Counted from the stretch's first letter, positions 16,469 to 25,245 are shown. The stretch is 64,000 nucleotides of DNA from Stigonema ocellatum SAG 48.90 = DSM 106950 (GCA_016903675.1 JADQBA010000031.1:7915-71914); one strand, 5' to 3'. Numbers and translations: made by a program. The notes: a model not told the origin generated them from the letters alone.

Positions 16469-17887
16469 TCAAGAAATCATGTTCTCGAACACCATTTGTA
16501 AGTCTCTCGTCAGGTCGTTAACTGCAAGTCTTGCTGCTAGACGGTTTGTCTGATAAGTTGACCAGCGTTCTGTCACTGAAATCGGCTCACTGACGGTAAG
16601 CCGTGCTTTTCGCCAACCTAACCGAGGTCGTCGAGGGTTTTTCTCCCCTTTAATGCGAGTGATAACATCGAACAAAAGTAAGGACGTTTCCGCAAATCTT
16701 TCAAAGGAAGGCTTTTGCTGAACATAGGTTCCTGTCACTGCTACGAAACTCTCCACCAAGCGCATATGTAGCATCCGCACAGAGGCTTCCTCAGCAATCC
16801 AGTCTGCTAAGCCTCGCTGTAAGGGGGATAAAGTGTGCAAGTTTGATAAATCCCCCCGGTAAATATCATCCCAGCCTGCTGACTCTATTCGACGACATCG
16901 CTCAATCACAGTTCCTTGAGGTTCAAGACGAAAATATTGCTCTGCCGCCTGTAGGGATCTATTTAGTAAAGCCTGAAGCCGAGTATTAAGCACTTGGTTA
17001 GGATTAGTAGATGAGTCTGTGACGGTTGGGGTTGGAACTAGTGGCTTTTGGTGATAATAGCGATCGTAAAACTCTTCCATTTGTCCAAGGACATGTTCAC
17101 CCAGGCGCAACAGTCGTTCGTAGAAAACCTTTTCTCGGTTCACGAGGTGAGAATGACCTGTTCGCTGCACTGACAAGCCGCTATCAGCTTCCAATTTGCT
17201 TAAAAGCCAGTCTAGTTTTGCCCAAGGTGGATTGACGTAACTATATTGAATGCCAATGGGAACAATCAGAACTTCCTCAGTTCGGTGAGATCTCACCAAG
17301 TCTTCTACACACCAGAAACTCAACTGACCAACGCCTGGTTCCAGAGGGCTGACAATTTCGCTATGTCCATTAGTCGCTCCTTCTGGAGCCACAGACAATG
17401 GTAATTTACCGTTAACAAACAAATCCCGTGCTGTTCGCAGACTCACCCGGTCTAGCTTTCCGCGATAAATTGGCAAACCTCCTAACCAGGAAAACATCCA
17501 ACCAAGCCATTCCCCAGCCCACAGAGTCATCCCCCGGTCATAGAGAAAATGAGAATGAATTGGGTATTGCAGTGAGATACCCTGTTGACGAGCCATCTCT
17601 GGTACAGCATAGGATAACAGATACATCATACACAGGGGATCGTCAACTTCAGGGTGGCGAAATGCTATTAAAAAACGAATTTTACCAGCCTGAAATTTTT
17701 GGTAGAGATCAGTGAGTATCTCCACATTCACAGTTTCAATCTGCGCAATACCAACTGGTAACCACGGTCTTGTCCGGAACCGCAGCAAGACTGGCAGCAA
17801 CCCCCGGATAACATAGTATACCAGTGGGTTAAAGCGCTGTGGGATAAACTCTAAGGGTGGTTGAGCGTGGTGAATCGAATGGGGCAC
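16469..17887 (-). CDS. 1-acylglycerol-3-phosphate acyltransferase-like protein (PlsC domain)
   Basis: 472 aa, longer than a minimal PlsC. The acyltransferase motifs are the catalytic HX4D in FRHPEVDDP (near residue 78) and the acceptor-binding APEGATNGHSE (near 170). It should transfer an acyl chain to a lysophospholipid or a similar acceptor at the membrane. The C-terminal 200 residues are helical and unassigned. The start is a GTG at 17887. It follows glgA in the same direction after 50 bases, so they may share a transcript. Confidence 0.8.
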   Translation of the reverse strand: MPHSIHHAQPPLEFIPQRFNPLVYYVIRGLLPVLLRFRTRPWLPVGIAQIETVNVEILTDLYQKFQAGKIRFLIAFRHPEVDDPLCMMYLLSYAVPEMARQQGISLQYPIHSHFLYDRGMTLWAGEWLGWMFSWLGGLPIYRGKLDRVSLRTARDLFVNGKLPLSVAPEGATNGHSEIVSPLEPGVGQLSFWCVEDLVRSHRTEEVLIVPIGIQYSYVNPPWAKLDWLLSKLEADSGLSVQRTGHSHLVNREKVFYERLLRLGEHVLGQMEEFYDRYYHQKPLVPTPTVTDSSTNPNQVLNTRLQALLNRSLQAAEQYFRLEPQGTVIERCRRIESAGWDDIYRGDLSNLHTLSPLQRGLADWIAEEASVRMLHMRLVESFVAVTGTYVQQKPSFERFAETSLLLFDVITRIKGEKNPRRPRLGWRKARLTVSEPISVTERWSTYQTNRLAARLAVNDLTRDLQMVFENMIS

Positions 17888-17937
17888 AATAGCTGTTCGT
17901 GAATAGGTTTGAGTAGATTTTATCGAGCGGTGTCACT

Positions 17938-19413
17938 CTACTTATGTCGGATATTTTCATAAATCTTCAAATATTCCGCTCCTGGGTGGTTCCAGGAGTA
18001 ATCATACTCCATACCCTGAATGACAAGTTGCTGGAACTCTTCAGGATTGTGATCCCACAACCCAATAGCACGATCCATCGCCGACTCAAGAGCGTAATCA
18101 TCGGTGTTATAGAATACATAGCCATTGCGTTCTTCCGGGGGCTTGCTTTGGTCGTAGTCTCGGTCAAACACGGTATTCACCAGTCCACCGACTCCTCGGA
18201 CAATGGGCACAGTGCCATACTTTAAGCCAATCATCTGGGTAAGTCCGCAGGGTTCGTAATTGCTAGGGACAATAATCATATCCGCCCCTGCATAAATCAA
18301 GTGGGATAATTCTTCGTTAAAGCCAAGTTCTAAATGACAGTCAGGGTTATCATTCAAGTAGTTTTTCTCGTGCTGGAAATGGGCATTGATTCCTGGCTCA
18401 GTCGCCGACCCCAACAGCACAAATTGCGCTTCTTTGTCAAGAGTATAATAAATGGCGTGATGCACCAGATGAACGCCTTTTTGATTGTCCAACCGACCAA
18501 TGTAGGCAATAATAGGTTTATGGACATCGCGCAGCAGAAGCCGTTCCCGTAGCGCTTTTTTGTTCTTAGCTTTGTCTTCTAAGTTATCTTTGGTGTAGTG
18601 CTGGGGAATATAGCGGTCAATTTCGGGATTCCAAAAATCATTATCAATGCCGTTGAGAACTCCACTAAACTTATCCTGATGCAAATGTAAGGTATGACCT
18701 AAACCACAGCTAATATCTGTGTAGTGAGCTTCCCAAGCATGGTGTGGTGAAACTGTGGTGACAGCATTGGAGTAAACTATCCCCCCTTTCATCAAGTTCA
18801 AGGCAAAGGGGTTGAAGTTGTCACGCAACTTATCATACTGGAAGTAATAAGCGGATTGGTTTAGACCCGTTGCCGAAAGAATCTCAACACCAGCCATTCC
18901 CTGGTGTTTAAAGTTGTGGATGGTGTAGCAAACCCGTGGGCGATCCATGCCATGATATTTGTAAATCTCATAGAGCATGACTGGAACTAAGCCGGTCTGC
19001 CAGTCATGGCAATGGATGATATCGGGTCGTTTGTTGCTCTCAAGCAGAAATTCTAAAGCGGCTTTACTGAAGAACGCAAAGCGCATATTGTCGTCATGAC
19101 AACCGTAATAGCAGCCTCGATTGAAGAAGTTATCATCTGAGTGGGGTTCAATAAAGAAACACACCCTCCCATGTACCCAACCACAGTAGACAGAACAGTG
19201 AATTGCAGCGCCATACCAGGGTACCCACAAGTCACGATAGGCATCATGGAGTCCCCAAATATGGTCGTAGCGCATGGAATCATACTTCGGCAGAATCAGC
19301 TCGACGCTATGCCCCCGGATTTCTAATTCGCGACTGAGTCCGTAAACGACATCGCCTAAGCCTCCGGCTTTAATAACAGGAGCGCATTCTGAGGCAACCT
19401 GTACGATGTACAT
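17938..19413 (-). CDS. glgA: Glycogen synthase (ADP-glucose)
   Basis: 491-aa GT5 family enzyme extending alpha-1,4-glucan from ADP-glucose in the cytosol. The N-terminal MYIVQVASECAPVIKAGGLGD has the KxGGL nucleotide-sugar motif at about 15-19. The C-terminal GT-B half carries YIGRLDNQKGVHLVHHA and PSNYEPCGLTQMIGLKYG, the ExxxxxxxE motif. The ATG at 19413 lies six bases after GGAGTGG, so it is preferred over the GTG two codons upstream. Cyanobacteria usually have two GlgA isoforms; this sequence looks like the shorter-type isoform, but the assignment needs alignment. Confidence 0.93.
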   Translation of the reverse strand: MYIVQVASECAPVIKAGGLGDVVYGLSRELEIRGHSVELILPKYDSMRYDHIWGLHDAYRDLWVPWYGAAIHCSVYCGWVHGRVCFFIEPHSDDNFFNRGCYYGCHDDNMRFAFFSKAALEFLLESNKRPDIIHCHDWQTGLVPVMLYEIYKYHGMDRPRVCYTIHNFKHQGMAGVEILSATGLNQSAYYFQYDKLRDNFNPFALNLMKGGIVYSNAVTTVSPHHAWEAHYTDISCGLGHTLHLHQDKFSGVLNGIDNDFWNPEIDRYIPQHYTKDNLEDKAKNKKALRERLLLRDVHKPIIAYIGRLDNQKGVHLVHHAIYYTLDKEAQFVLLGSATEPGINAHFQHEKNYLNDNPDCHLELGFNEELSHLIYAGADMIIVPSNYEPCGLTQMIGLKYGTVPIVRGVGGLVNTVFDRDYDQSKPPEERNGYVFYNTDDYALESAMDRAIGLWDHNPEEFQQLVIQGMEYDYSWNHPGAEYLKIYENIRHK

Positions 19414-19485
19414 TTCCACTCCTTACTTACTTAATAAACGAAATTATACTTTCCTTGTGTTCTCCAAAGATATATCAAAAGATGT

Positions 19486-19640
19486 ATAGCAATCCTATTT
19501 AAGATCCCAACAAGGGGGACAAGGGGGACAAGGGGGACAAGGGGGACAAGGGGGACAAGGGGACAAGGGGGACAAGGGGGACAAGCCGCTACGCGGAAAT
19601 TCACGCACTCCCCACTCCCCACTCCCCATTCCCCACTCCT
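19486..19640. repeat. GGGGGACAA nonamer array and heptamers
   Basis: TATAGCAATCCTATTT at 19486-19501, a family B-like end, is followed by about nine copies of GGGGGACAA (19511-19585) and a short CCCCACT heptamer array (19606-19637). The same nonamer follows the same end sequence at 27715-27781 and 32339-32410, inverted. Confidence 0.85.
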
Positions 19641-19645
19641 CCGAC

Positions 19646-20188
19646 TTACTTACTACTTTCTTCCTCTATACTTTTACGTAGTTCGATAAATTGTTTACCA
19701 GCATCAGTAATTTTCAAGTAATCTGAAAGATTATTACCTTCATATGGAATGCTACGAATCCTCTCTACATTATCTATATAGCCTATATCCCGAAGGTAAT
19801 AAATTTCTCTTTCTAAAATGTCATTCATTTTATAAGGACCAAAATTACCTGAACCAATTCTCTTGAGGTTGTCATACATTGATTTGGACATTGACAACAA
19901 CACGAGCTTGTCTGTTCTTGCTTTAGCTGTAGCAATTTTCTTGTTGATTGTACCTAGTTTTGTTTCAAAATTTCCTCTGTCAAATGTAAATGAAACAACA
20001 TCATCAAGACGAGGAATCAGAAACAGTAACATTGCAACAACAACAATTGCTACTAGAAGTTCCACAGAAGTTTTCCCCGACAACAGCATAATCAGCAATA
20101 TTGCTTCGAGGAAAGCAATACATGTAAACGCTGCCCACCATTTTGTTGAGTATTCTTGATTCACGTTTTTTGTCCTAATAACTCCCAA
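19646..20188 (-). CDS. Hypothetical membrane protein with two N-terminal spans
   Basis: About 180 aa from a TTG at 20188; the exact start is unsure. Two hydrophobic segments at about 17-36 and 42-61 (AFTCIAFLEAILLIMLLSG, ELLVAIVVVAMLLFLIP) precede a cytosolic part of about 115 residues. This part has a helix, then a segment YKMNDILEREIYYLRDIGYI and DYLKITDAGKQFIELRKSI that reads like a winged helix-turn-helix. No family was recognised. Confidence 0.6.
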   Translation of the reverse strand: MGVIRTKNVNQEYSTKWWAAFTCIAFLEAILLIMLLSGKTSVELLVAIVVVAMLLFLIPRLDDVVSFTFDRGNFETKLGTINKKIATAKARTDKLVLLSMSKSMYDNLKRIGSGNFGPYKMNDILEREIYYLRDIGYIDNVERIRSIPYEGNNLSDYLKITDAGKQFIELRKSIEEESSK

Positions 20189-20325
20189 TAAAAAGCAAAT
20201 TTTACAAGATAAACTTAATTATAGTTGCTCATTTAGAATGTCTTGATGTCCAGTCACTTTGCGTCTTGATTTCACAACATTTCGCATAAAAAATGTAGTA
20301 AAACATGCTTATTTACGGTTAAAAA

Positions 20326-20596
20326 ATGAGCATCGAAGAACAAAAACTTCGTGATTTAATTTTCCTTGTTCCAGCCAAAAACTTACGCTCACGTAGGTTG
20401 GGGAGCACCTCGTGGCACTCTTGGTTTCCCTCTGTAGGCGACTGGCGTTTGAGGTACGAAACCCAACATTTATCGGCATTTGTTGGGTAACGCTTATGCG
20501 CTCTACCCAACCTACAATTATCTTCCCCCACACCCTCACACCCCACAAAGATTGCGAAGCGCGGTAAACTTCCTTACGGAGTTGATCTCAATCCAT
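20326..20596. repeat. Family D-like repeat that truncates a small ORF
   Basis: 20393-20515 is bounded by GTAGGTTGGG and CCCAACCTAC, with CCCAACATTTATCGGCATTTG inside, as in the copy at 25648-25722. A nested segment at about 20410-20450 has the look of another small inserted repeat. A plus-strand start at 20326 reads MSIEEQKLRDLIFLVPAKNL and then runs into the repeat, so it looks like the N-terminal stub of a gene disrupted by it. Confidence 0.6.
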
Positions 20597-20597
20597 C

Positions 20598-21833
20598 ATG
20601 ACAACCATTAACGAAAATTATCTCAAGCTCAAGGCGGGGTATCTGTTCCCGGAAATTGCCCGACGGGTGAATGTGTTTGCACAAGCAAACCCGGATGCTA
20701 AAATTATTCGGCTGGGGATTGGAGATGTGACGGAACCATTGCCGGAAGCTTGCCGGACAGCTATGATCAAAGCTGTAGAAGAAATGGGCGATCGCACCAC
20801 CTTCAAAGGTTACGGTCCTGAACAAGGGTATGATTGGCTGCGCGAAAAAATTGCGGCTCAAGATTTCCAAGGGCGTGGCTGTGAGGTTGACAAAAGTGAA
20901 ATCTTCATTTCCGATGGCTCAAAGTGTGATACGGGAAACATTCTGGATATTTTCGGCAATAACAACACCATTGCGGTGACAGACCCCGTGTATCCAGTAT
21001 ACGTTGACACCAATGTGATGGCAGGGCACACAGGTCCTGCAAATGAGGCGGGTGAGTTTGGTGGCTTAGTATATCTACCAGTTACCGCCGAGAATCACTT
21101 CACAGCCGAGATTCCATCCCAGAAGGTAGATTTGATTTATCTATGCTTCCCCAATAACCCCACAGGCGCGGTAGCAACCAAGGAACACCTGAAGGCGTGG
21201 GTAGATTACGCTAAGGCAAATGGCTCTATCATATTCTTTGATGCAGCTTACGAGGCGTTTATTTCTGATCCGGAAATTCCCCACTCGATTTATGAAATTG
21301 AAGGAGCAAGAGATTGCGCGATCGAGTTCCGCTCATTCTCTAAGAATGCAGGCTTTACAGGGACCCGTTGTGCGCTTACAGTAGTACCCAAGACACTAAC
21401 AGGTAAGGCATCAGATGGTTCAGATGTAGAATTGTGGAAGCTTTGGAACCGTCGTCAATCGACAAAGTTTAATGGGGTGTCCTACATTGTTCAGCGAGGG
21501 GCTGAGGCGGTTTATTCACCAGAGGGACAAGGGCAAACCAAAGCACTGGTAAACTTCTACATGGATAATGCCAAAATTATCCGCGAGCAGCTAACGGCAG
21601 CGGGCTTGCAGGTGTATGGTGGTGTCAATGCGCCCTACGTTTGGGTGAAGACACCGAATGGTCTATCTAGCTGGGATTTCTTTGATAAACTGCTGCAAAC
21701 AGTGAATGTGGTTGGTACACCTGGTTCTGGTTTTGGCGCGTCCGGTGAGGGCTACTTCCGCATTTCCGCGTTTAATAGCCGCGAGAATGTTGAGGAAGCA
21801 ATGAAGCGGATTACCGAGAAGTTTAAGGTGTAA
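20598..21833 (+). CDS. dapL: LL-diaminopimelate aminotransferase
   Basis: 411-aa PLP-dependent fold-type I aminotransferase. It converts tetrahydrodipicolinate and glutamate directly to LL-diaminopimelate, the lysine and peptidoglycan route used by cyanobacteria and plants. Signatures are IRLGIGDVTEPLPEACRTAM near the N-terminus, FPNNPTGAVATKEHL, DAAYEAF and the PLP lysine in FRSFSKNAGFTGTRC. Length and the conserved start MTTINENYLKLKAGYLFPEI fit dapL closely. Confidence 0.95.
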   Translation: MTTINENYLKLKAGYLFPEIARRVNVFAQANPDAKIIRLGIGDVTEPLPEACRTAMIKAVEEMGDRTTFKGYGPEQGYDWLREKIAAQDFQGRGCEVDKSEIFISDGSKCDTGNILDIFGNNNTIAVTDPVYPVYVDTNVMAGHTGPANEAGEFGGLVYLPVTAENHFTAEIPSQKVDLIYLCFPNNPTGAVATKEHLKAWVDYAKANGSIIFFDAAYEAFISDPEIPHSIYEIEGARDCAIEFRSFSKNAGFTGTRCALTVVPKTLTGKASDGSDVELWKLWNRRQSTKFNGVSYIVQRGAEAVYSPEGQGQTKALVNFYMDNAKIIREQLTAAGLQVYGGVNAPYVWVKTPNGLSSWDFFDKLLQTVNVVGTPGSGFGASGEGYFRISAFNSRENVEEAMKRITEKFKV

Positions 21834-22000
21834 TATCTCTCTCGTAGGGCGATTTTTCCATCCAGAAAAATTACTATCTGTGCTGTAATTTTCGGCTAAA
21901 CAAGTGGTTGGCGATCGCCCCCGAATAAGAGGTGATCGCTTTTGTGTCAGTTGTTGGTATTGAACCGGGAAGTCCTTAAACTCTTCTGCTTCACTTGAAG

Positions 22001-22285
22001 TTATCGTCCCTTGCTGTGTTCTACATACGTACGTAGTACGTCATTAATGAGCGTTTGATACCCTTTGTTCTTCGCGTGTTCCTTGAACCATTGGAGGACA
22101 TCGGTATCGATTCTGATGCTTATCGCTTCAGTTCTTGGCTTTCGCTCGACGAGTTTCGCGTTCCTGAAGAATTCCTCGTCCAACTCCGGGATGTCAGAGA
22201 GATCGATTTCTTCGTCGGACATTTCCAAAAGTCTCTTTTCCCGCTCTTTGAGGGACATATTAGGAGAAAAATTTTGCTTCTTCAT
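22001..22285 (-). CDS. brnA: BrnA-family antitoxin
   Basis: 94-aa protein with an acidic N-terminal half (EEIDLSDIPELDEEFF) that would wrap the toxin and a C-terminal ribbon-helix-helix DNA-binding part (TEAISIRIDTDVLQWFKEHA...YQTLINDVLRTYV). This is the standard BrnA layout. It overlaps the end of brnT by 26 bases and is downstream of it, the usual toxin-first order. Confidence 0.88.
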   Translation of the reverse strand: MKKQNFSPNMSLKEREKRLLEMSDEEIDLSDIPELDEEFFRNAKLVERKPRTEAISIRIDTDVLQWFKEHAKNKGYQTLINDVLRTYVEHSKGR

Positions 22286-22559
22286 ACAACCGTCGCTCTT
22301 GTTTAGTAGCTTTTCTTACCGAGATTATCCGGGTAATACCATTTCTTTCGGTATGAACAACGAGAACCATAATCACTTGTCCTTGTGTCACAAGCGGCAT
22401 TTGCCCGATTGATACTTCTCGTGCTTCCCCATAGTCGAAACGGTCATCCACACGGGTTAGTAAATCAGGGTCATCGAACACGACCAAGGCTAGTTCAAAG
22501 TCGATGCCGTGCTTCGTGATGTTTACCCTGTTTTTCTCCTCGTCCCATTCAAACTCCAT
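22260..22559 (-). CDS. brnT: BrnT-family ribonuclease toxin
   Basis: 99-aa RelE-fold toxin. The start MEFEWDEEKNRVNITKHGIDF is the family hallmark (FEWDxxKxxxNxxKHGxxF), followed by DDRFDYGEAREVSIGQ and ERNGITRIISVRKATKQERRLYE. These contain the conserved Arg, Glu and Lys residues expected for RNA cleavage. No lesion is visible. A palindromic operator lies just upstream. Confidence 0.9.
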   Translation of the reverse strand: MEFEWDEEKNRVNITKHGIDFELALVVFDDPDLLTRVDDRFDYGEAREVSIGQMPLVTQGQVIMVLVVHTERNGITRIISVRKATKQERRLYEEAKFFS

Positions 22560-22564
22560 ATATG

Positions 22565-22588
22565 CGTATATACAATACAGTATATACG
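22565..22588. promoter_or_regulatory. Candidate BrnA operator
   Basis: Inverted repeat CGTATATA (22565-22572) and TATATACG (22581-22588), separated by CAATACAG, six bases upstream of the brnT start. A ribbon-helix-helix antitoxin such as BrnA would be expected to bind a site like this to autoregulate. Confidence 0.55.
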
Positions 22589-22703
22589 ATATCGAGGGAG
22601 AAGTCTATTCACATGAAGTTTTGTGAAGCATGTAAACAAGCGACGTGACCTTTCGGTGTCAATTAGACTGAGCTTATATACTTATATTGCCCAAAGGTGC
22701 CAA

Positions 22704-22814
22704 ATGCCAGATCCAGAGAAGAACGTTATTAAGATCGATCCAGCAACTCTGTTGTTGATTGTATCTGCGCTGATACTCTTACCCCTGCTTTTAACTGGTT
22801 TTTTCTCACAATAA
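22704..22814 (+). CDS. Small single-span membrane protein (36 aa)
   Basis: The ATG at 22704 follows AAAGG by six bases. The product MPDPEKNVIKIDP plus a strongly hydrophobic helix (TLLLIVSALILLPLLLTGFF) would place a short N-terminus on one side of a membrane. No family was recognised; size and shape resemble small thylakoid or regulatory membrane peptides of cyanobacteria. Confidence 0.45.
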   Translation: MPDPEKNVIKIDPATLLLIVSALILLPLLLTGFFSQ

Positions 22815-22839
22815 ACTCTCAAGATCCTCGGGGAATGAG

Positions 22840-22918
22840 TTTGTTATTTGTTGATTGTTGATGGTTGTTTGGTAAGACAACCAACAACCAACAACCAACA
22901 ACCAACAACCAACAATTC
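22840..22918. repeat. AACCAAC tandem repeat and inverted partner
   Basis: GTTGATGGTTGTTTGG near 22855-22873 pairs with CCAACAACC-type units; about six AACCAAC/AACAACC units run to 22915. It lies between the small membrane ORF and a convergent aminotransferase gene and may serve as a terminator. Confidence 0.7.
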
Positions 22919-24067
22919 CTATTTTCCGACCAGAAGCGCCCGCAAAGCTTCTACGAGTTTGTCTACACTCTCTTGGCGACTGTTATAACCCATCAGACCA
23001 ATCCGCCAGACAATACCAGCCAGTTCACCCAAGCCACCGCCAATCTCGATATTATACTCATTCAACAACCTGCGGGAGAGCGCCTTGCCGTCCACTCCTT
23101 CAGGAATGCGAACTGTGGTCAGAGTGGGTAACCGAAACTCACGTTCAACATGGAGGGAAAGTCCCAAACTCTCCAAACTCTCCCAGAGATACTCTACATT
23201 GTTTTGGTGTCGTTGCCAACAATTTTCCAAACCCTCCTCTGCCACTAGCCGCAGGGCTTCCCGTAAGGCATAGTAGAGATTGATGGGAGCAGTGTGGTGA
23301 TAGACACGTTCCTTGCCCCAATATTTACTGAGTAAAGATACATCCAGATACCAGTTTTTTACCTTTGTACGACGCTGCTGCAACTTCTCCATTGCTCGCT
23401 GACTCAATGTCAGAGGTGATGCTCCCGGCGGACAACCTAGCCCTTTCTGGCTACAGCTATAGGCTAAGTCAACACCCCACTGATCTAGGAAGATTGGAAC
23501 ACCACCCAAGCTTGTCACTGTATCCACCAGTAGCAAACAGCCAAATTCCCGACACAAGTCACCGACACCTTCCAACGGCTGACGAGCACCTGTGGAGGTT
23601 TCCGCGTGTACTAGAGCCAGAATTGCTGGACGATGGGTTTCTAGGGCAGTCTGTAGTTCTTGTAGTGTAAAAATCTGTCCCCAAGGTTTGGTAATAGTTC
23701 GCACATCAGCACCATAACGCCCAGCCATATCCACCAGGCGATCGCCAAAGTATCCCGCTACTCCCACAAGAACCACATCCCCAGGTTCTACGGAATTGGC
23801 AATTGTAGCTTCCATTGCCGCCGTACCTGTACCACTTACGGCAATAGTCAGGGAGTTTTCTGTTTGCCACACATAGCGCAACAGTGACTGAATCTCATCC
23901 ATCAGTGCCAAAAAAGCTGGGTCAAGATGCCCAACCGGCGGCGTATTCATAGCTTGCAGAACCTCGGTGTGAGTATTCGAGGGTCCTGGTCCCAATAGCA
24001 GACGCTGAGGCATTTCCAGAGGTTGGAGTTGTAATTTTTGGCTGTTGTTGATTGAAATTGTTTGCAT
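22919..24067 (-). CDS. Alanine-glyoxylate/serine-glyoxylate-type aminotransferase family protein
   Basis: 382-aa fold-type I PLP enzyme. RLLLGPGPSNTHTEVLQAMN is the family start. SGTGTAAMEATIANSVEPGD binds the phosphate, DTVTSLGGVPIFLDQWGVD contains the Asp, and the PLP lysine is in YSCSQKGLGCPPGASPLTLS. The group includes serine-glyoxylate and alanine-glyoxylate aminotransferases of photorespiration; in cyanobacteria relatives are also annotated as a soluble hydrogenase 42-kDa subunit. Substrate is not certain. The ATG at 24067 is chosen over a TTG one codon upstream. Confidence 0.88.
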   Translation of the reverse strand: MQTISINNSQKLQLQPLEMPQRLLLGPGPSNTHTEVLQAMNTPPVGHLDPAFLALMDEIQSLLRYVWQTENSLTIAVSGTGTAAMEATIANSVEPGDVVLVGVAGYFGDRLVDMAGRYGADVRTITKPWGQIFTLQELQTALETHRPAILALVHAETSTGARQPLEGVGDLCREFGCLLLVDTVTSLGGVPIFLDQWGVDLAYSCSQKGLGCPPGASPLTLSQRAMEKLQQRRTKVKNWYLDVSLLSKYWGKERVYHHTAPINLYYALREALRLVAEEGLENCWQRHQNNVEYLWESLESLGLSLHVEREFRLPTLTTVRIPEGVDGKALSRRLLNEYNIEIGGGLGELAGIVWRIGLMGYNSRQESVDKLVEALRALLVGK

Positions 24068-24155
24068 CAAATCAAATGACCCTATGTTGCTACACTCTTT
24101 ACTCTACTTGGATTTCAGACTTTTTCTTACATCGAAGGTTGTAGAAATAGCAAGA

Positions 24156-24440
24156 GGTCAGCCCCTTCTCCCCTTGGGAGAAGAACACGAAGGAAATCCA
24201 AGTCTTACGACTTGCACCTTGAAAGGGCTGGAGAATAGGACTAGCCCTTTCAAGGTGGGTAAAAAATTTGGAAAATCATGTCCAATTTTCGACATTTCTT
24301 CTTCGTGTACTTCGTGTCTTCTCCCAAGGGGAGACGCTACGCGAACGCGGTTTAAAAAGATTATTGAACCACGAAGACGCGAAGTACACGAAGAAGAACC
24401 AAGTCTTTCGACTTGCACCTTGAAAGGGCTGGAGAATAGG
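24156..24440. mobile_element. Hairpin repeat, family C (copy 1), with nested insertion
   Basis: Inverted arms built on CTTCTTCGTGTACTTCG...GAAGTACACGAAGAAG (24297-24400), flanked on both sides by CTTGCACCTTGAAAGGGCT units. The left arm is interrupted at about 24321-24346 by a small palindromic repeat containing TCCCAAGGGGAGACGC. Other copies: 29642-29757 and 33986-34116. Non-coding. Confidence 0.7.
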
Positions 24441-24518
24441 ACTTACGCATTGACAGACATAACTAACTGTGGATTACCTCTTGTTACAGGGCTGCTGCCT
24501 TGTAATGCTCTTATGGGA
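24438..24518. repeat. Truncated family A element
   Basis: Starts with AGGACTTACGCATTGACAG and follows the copy at 25246 closely for about 80 bases, to TTATGGGA, where homology ends 20 bases before the mazF stop. The right end is missing. Confidence 0.65.
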
Positions 24519-24537
24519 TATACTATTCGCAAGCAAA

Positions 24538-24879
24538 TTAATTGATACTCAAGACAACTGCTAAAGCTTTGCTGATATTCTGCATCTGCTCGTCTGACAA
24601 AATTCCCAGTTTGCGAATTAATCGCTGCTGTGAGATTGAACGCACTTGAAATGTATCAGCGGCAGAAGTTTTACTTAAACCATTTTCAGTGCTAGGTTCT
24701 AATCGAACCATCCACAAGACTTCAGCAAAAGCATCATTCCATGCAGTAATTGGCACAACAACTTTCAATCTTAAAGTGCCAATTTCATCATTATTAACAA
24801 TGATTGCAGGGCGGGTTTTGCCAATTTCATCTCCAACAGTGGGGTCAGAATTAAACAGCCAAATTTCACCTCTATGCAT
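24538..24879 (-). CDS. mazF: MazF/PemK-type endoribonuclease toxin
   Basis: 113-aa toxin starting at the ATG at 24879, overlapping the antitoxin stop by eight bases. Family hallmarks: MHRGEIWLFNSDPTVGDEIGKTRPAIIV with the catalytic Arg, VVVPITAW and the ADTFQVRSISQQRL segment. It cleaves mRNA when free of antitoxin. Intact by eye. Confidence 0.9.
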   Translation of the reverse strand: MHRGEIWLFNSDPTVGDEIGKTRPAIIVNNDEIGTLRLKVVVPITAWNDAFAEVLWMVRLEPSTENGLSKTSAADTFQVRSISQQRLIRKLGILSDEQMQNISKALAVVLSIN

Positions 24880-25120
24880 AATCTTGATATTCACAGAAGT
24901 CTTCTGTATCTCGGTCAGCGAAAATTACCACTTCACTTCCTTGTTCATAAAAAGAACGCATTACTTCAGCAGCTTCAGCTAAACTTAGTTCTTTTTGAGG
25001 GCTGACTTTTGATTTGGCGACAATTTCCTCACGAATTAACTTTGATGCCGTTTCTATTACTTCCAAACGTTCTTCAGCCGTCATCTTTTTCAGCGCTTCC
25101 AAGACTTCTGCTTTGGTCAT
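24872..25120 (-). CDS. Antitoxin of the MazF-type toxin
   Basis: 82-aa protein starting MTKAEVLEALKKMTAEERLE, a helical N-terminal part, and an acidic Phe/Tyr-rich tail (EVVIFADRDTEDFCEYQDYA) suited to bind the toxin. A start 23 codons upstream would overlap the small ORF before it. It is not a standard MazE; this helical type is common with cyanobacterial MazF. Translationally coupled to mazF. Confidence 0.75.
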   Translation of the reverse strand: MTKAEVLEALKKMTAEERLEVIETASKLIREEIVAKSKVSPQKELSLAEAAEVMRSFYEQGSEVVIFADRDTEDFCEYQDYA

Positions 25121-25122
25121 AA

Positions 25123-25239
25123 TTAATCCATCATGAGCGCGTTGTTGTGAGCATCCCAATAGCTGCGGGCTAGGCGAATCCGCCGACAAACTTCTTTAAT
25201 CAGCGCCTCTCCAGTAAGTAGACCGTCTTGCTTTGCCAT
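25123..25239 (-). CDS. Small 38-aa ORF preceding the mazEF pair
   Basis: Reads MAKQDGLLTGEALIKEVCRR and then IRLARSYWDAHNNALMMD, ending two bases before the antitoxin ATG. The spacing and clean composition suggest translation as part of the operon. It may be a fragment of a longer regulator: the family A element begins seven bases upstream of its start and could have cut it off from an earlier promoter or coding part. Confidence 0.45.
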   Translation of the reverse strand: MAKQDGLLTGEALIKEVCRRIRLARSYWDAHNNALMMD

Positions 25240-25245
25240 ACTTTT

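Noticed and set aside
16329..16553. Plus-strand frame overlapping the end of the acyltransferase gene
   Set aside because: It runs antisense into a well-supported gene and has no known motif.
22858..22915. CRISPR array from the AACCAAC repeats
   Set aside because: Units are 7 bp without spacers; no cas gene nearby. The same holds for the GGGGAGT and GGGGGACAA arrays.
24045..24545. Plus-strand frame of 166 codons through 24.1-24.5 kb
   Set aside because: It consists of repeat sequence (family C and truncated family A), giving the duplicated peptide TCTLKGLENRT; not a gene.
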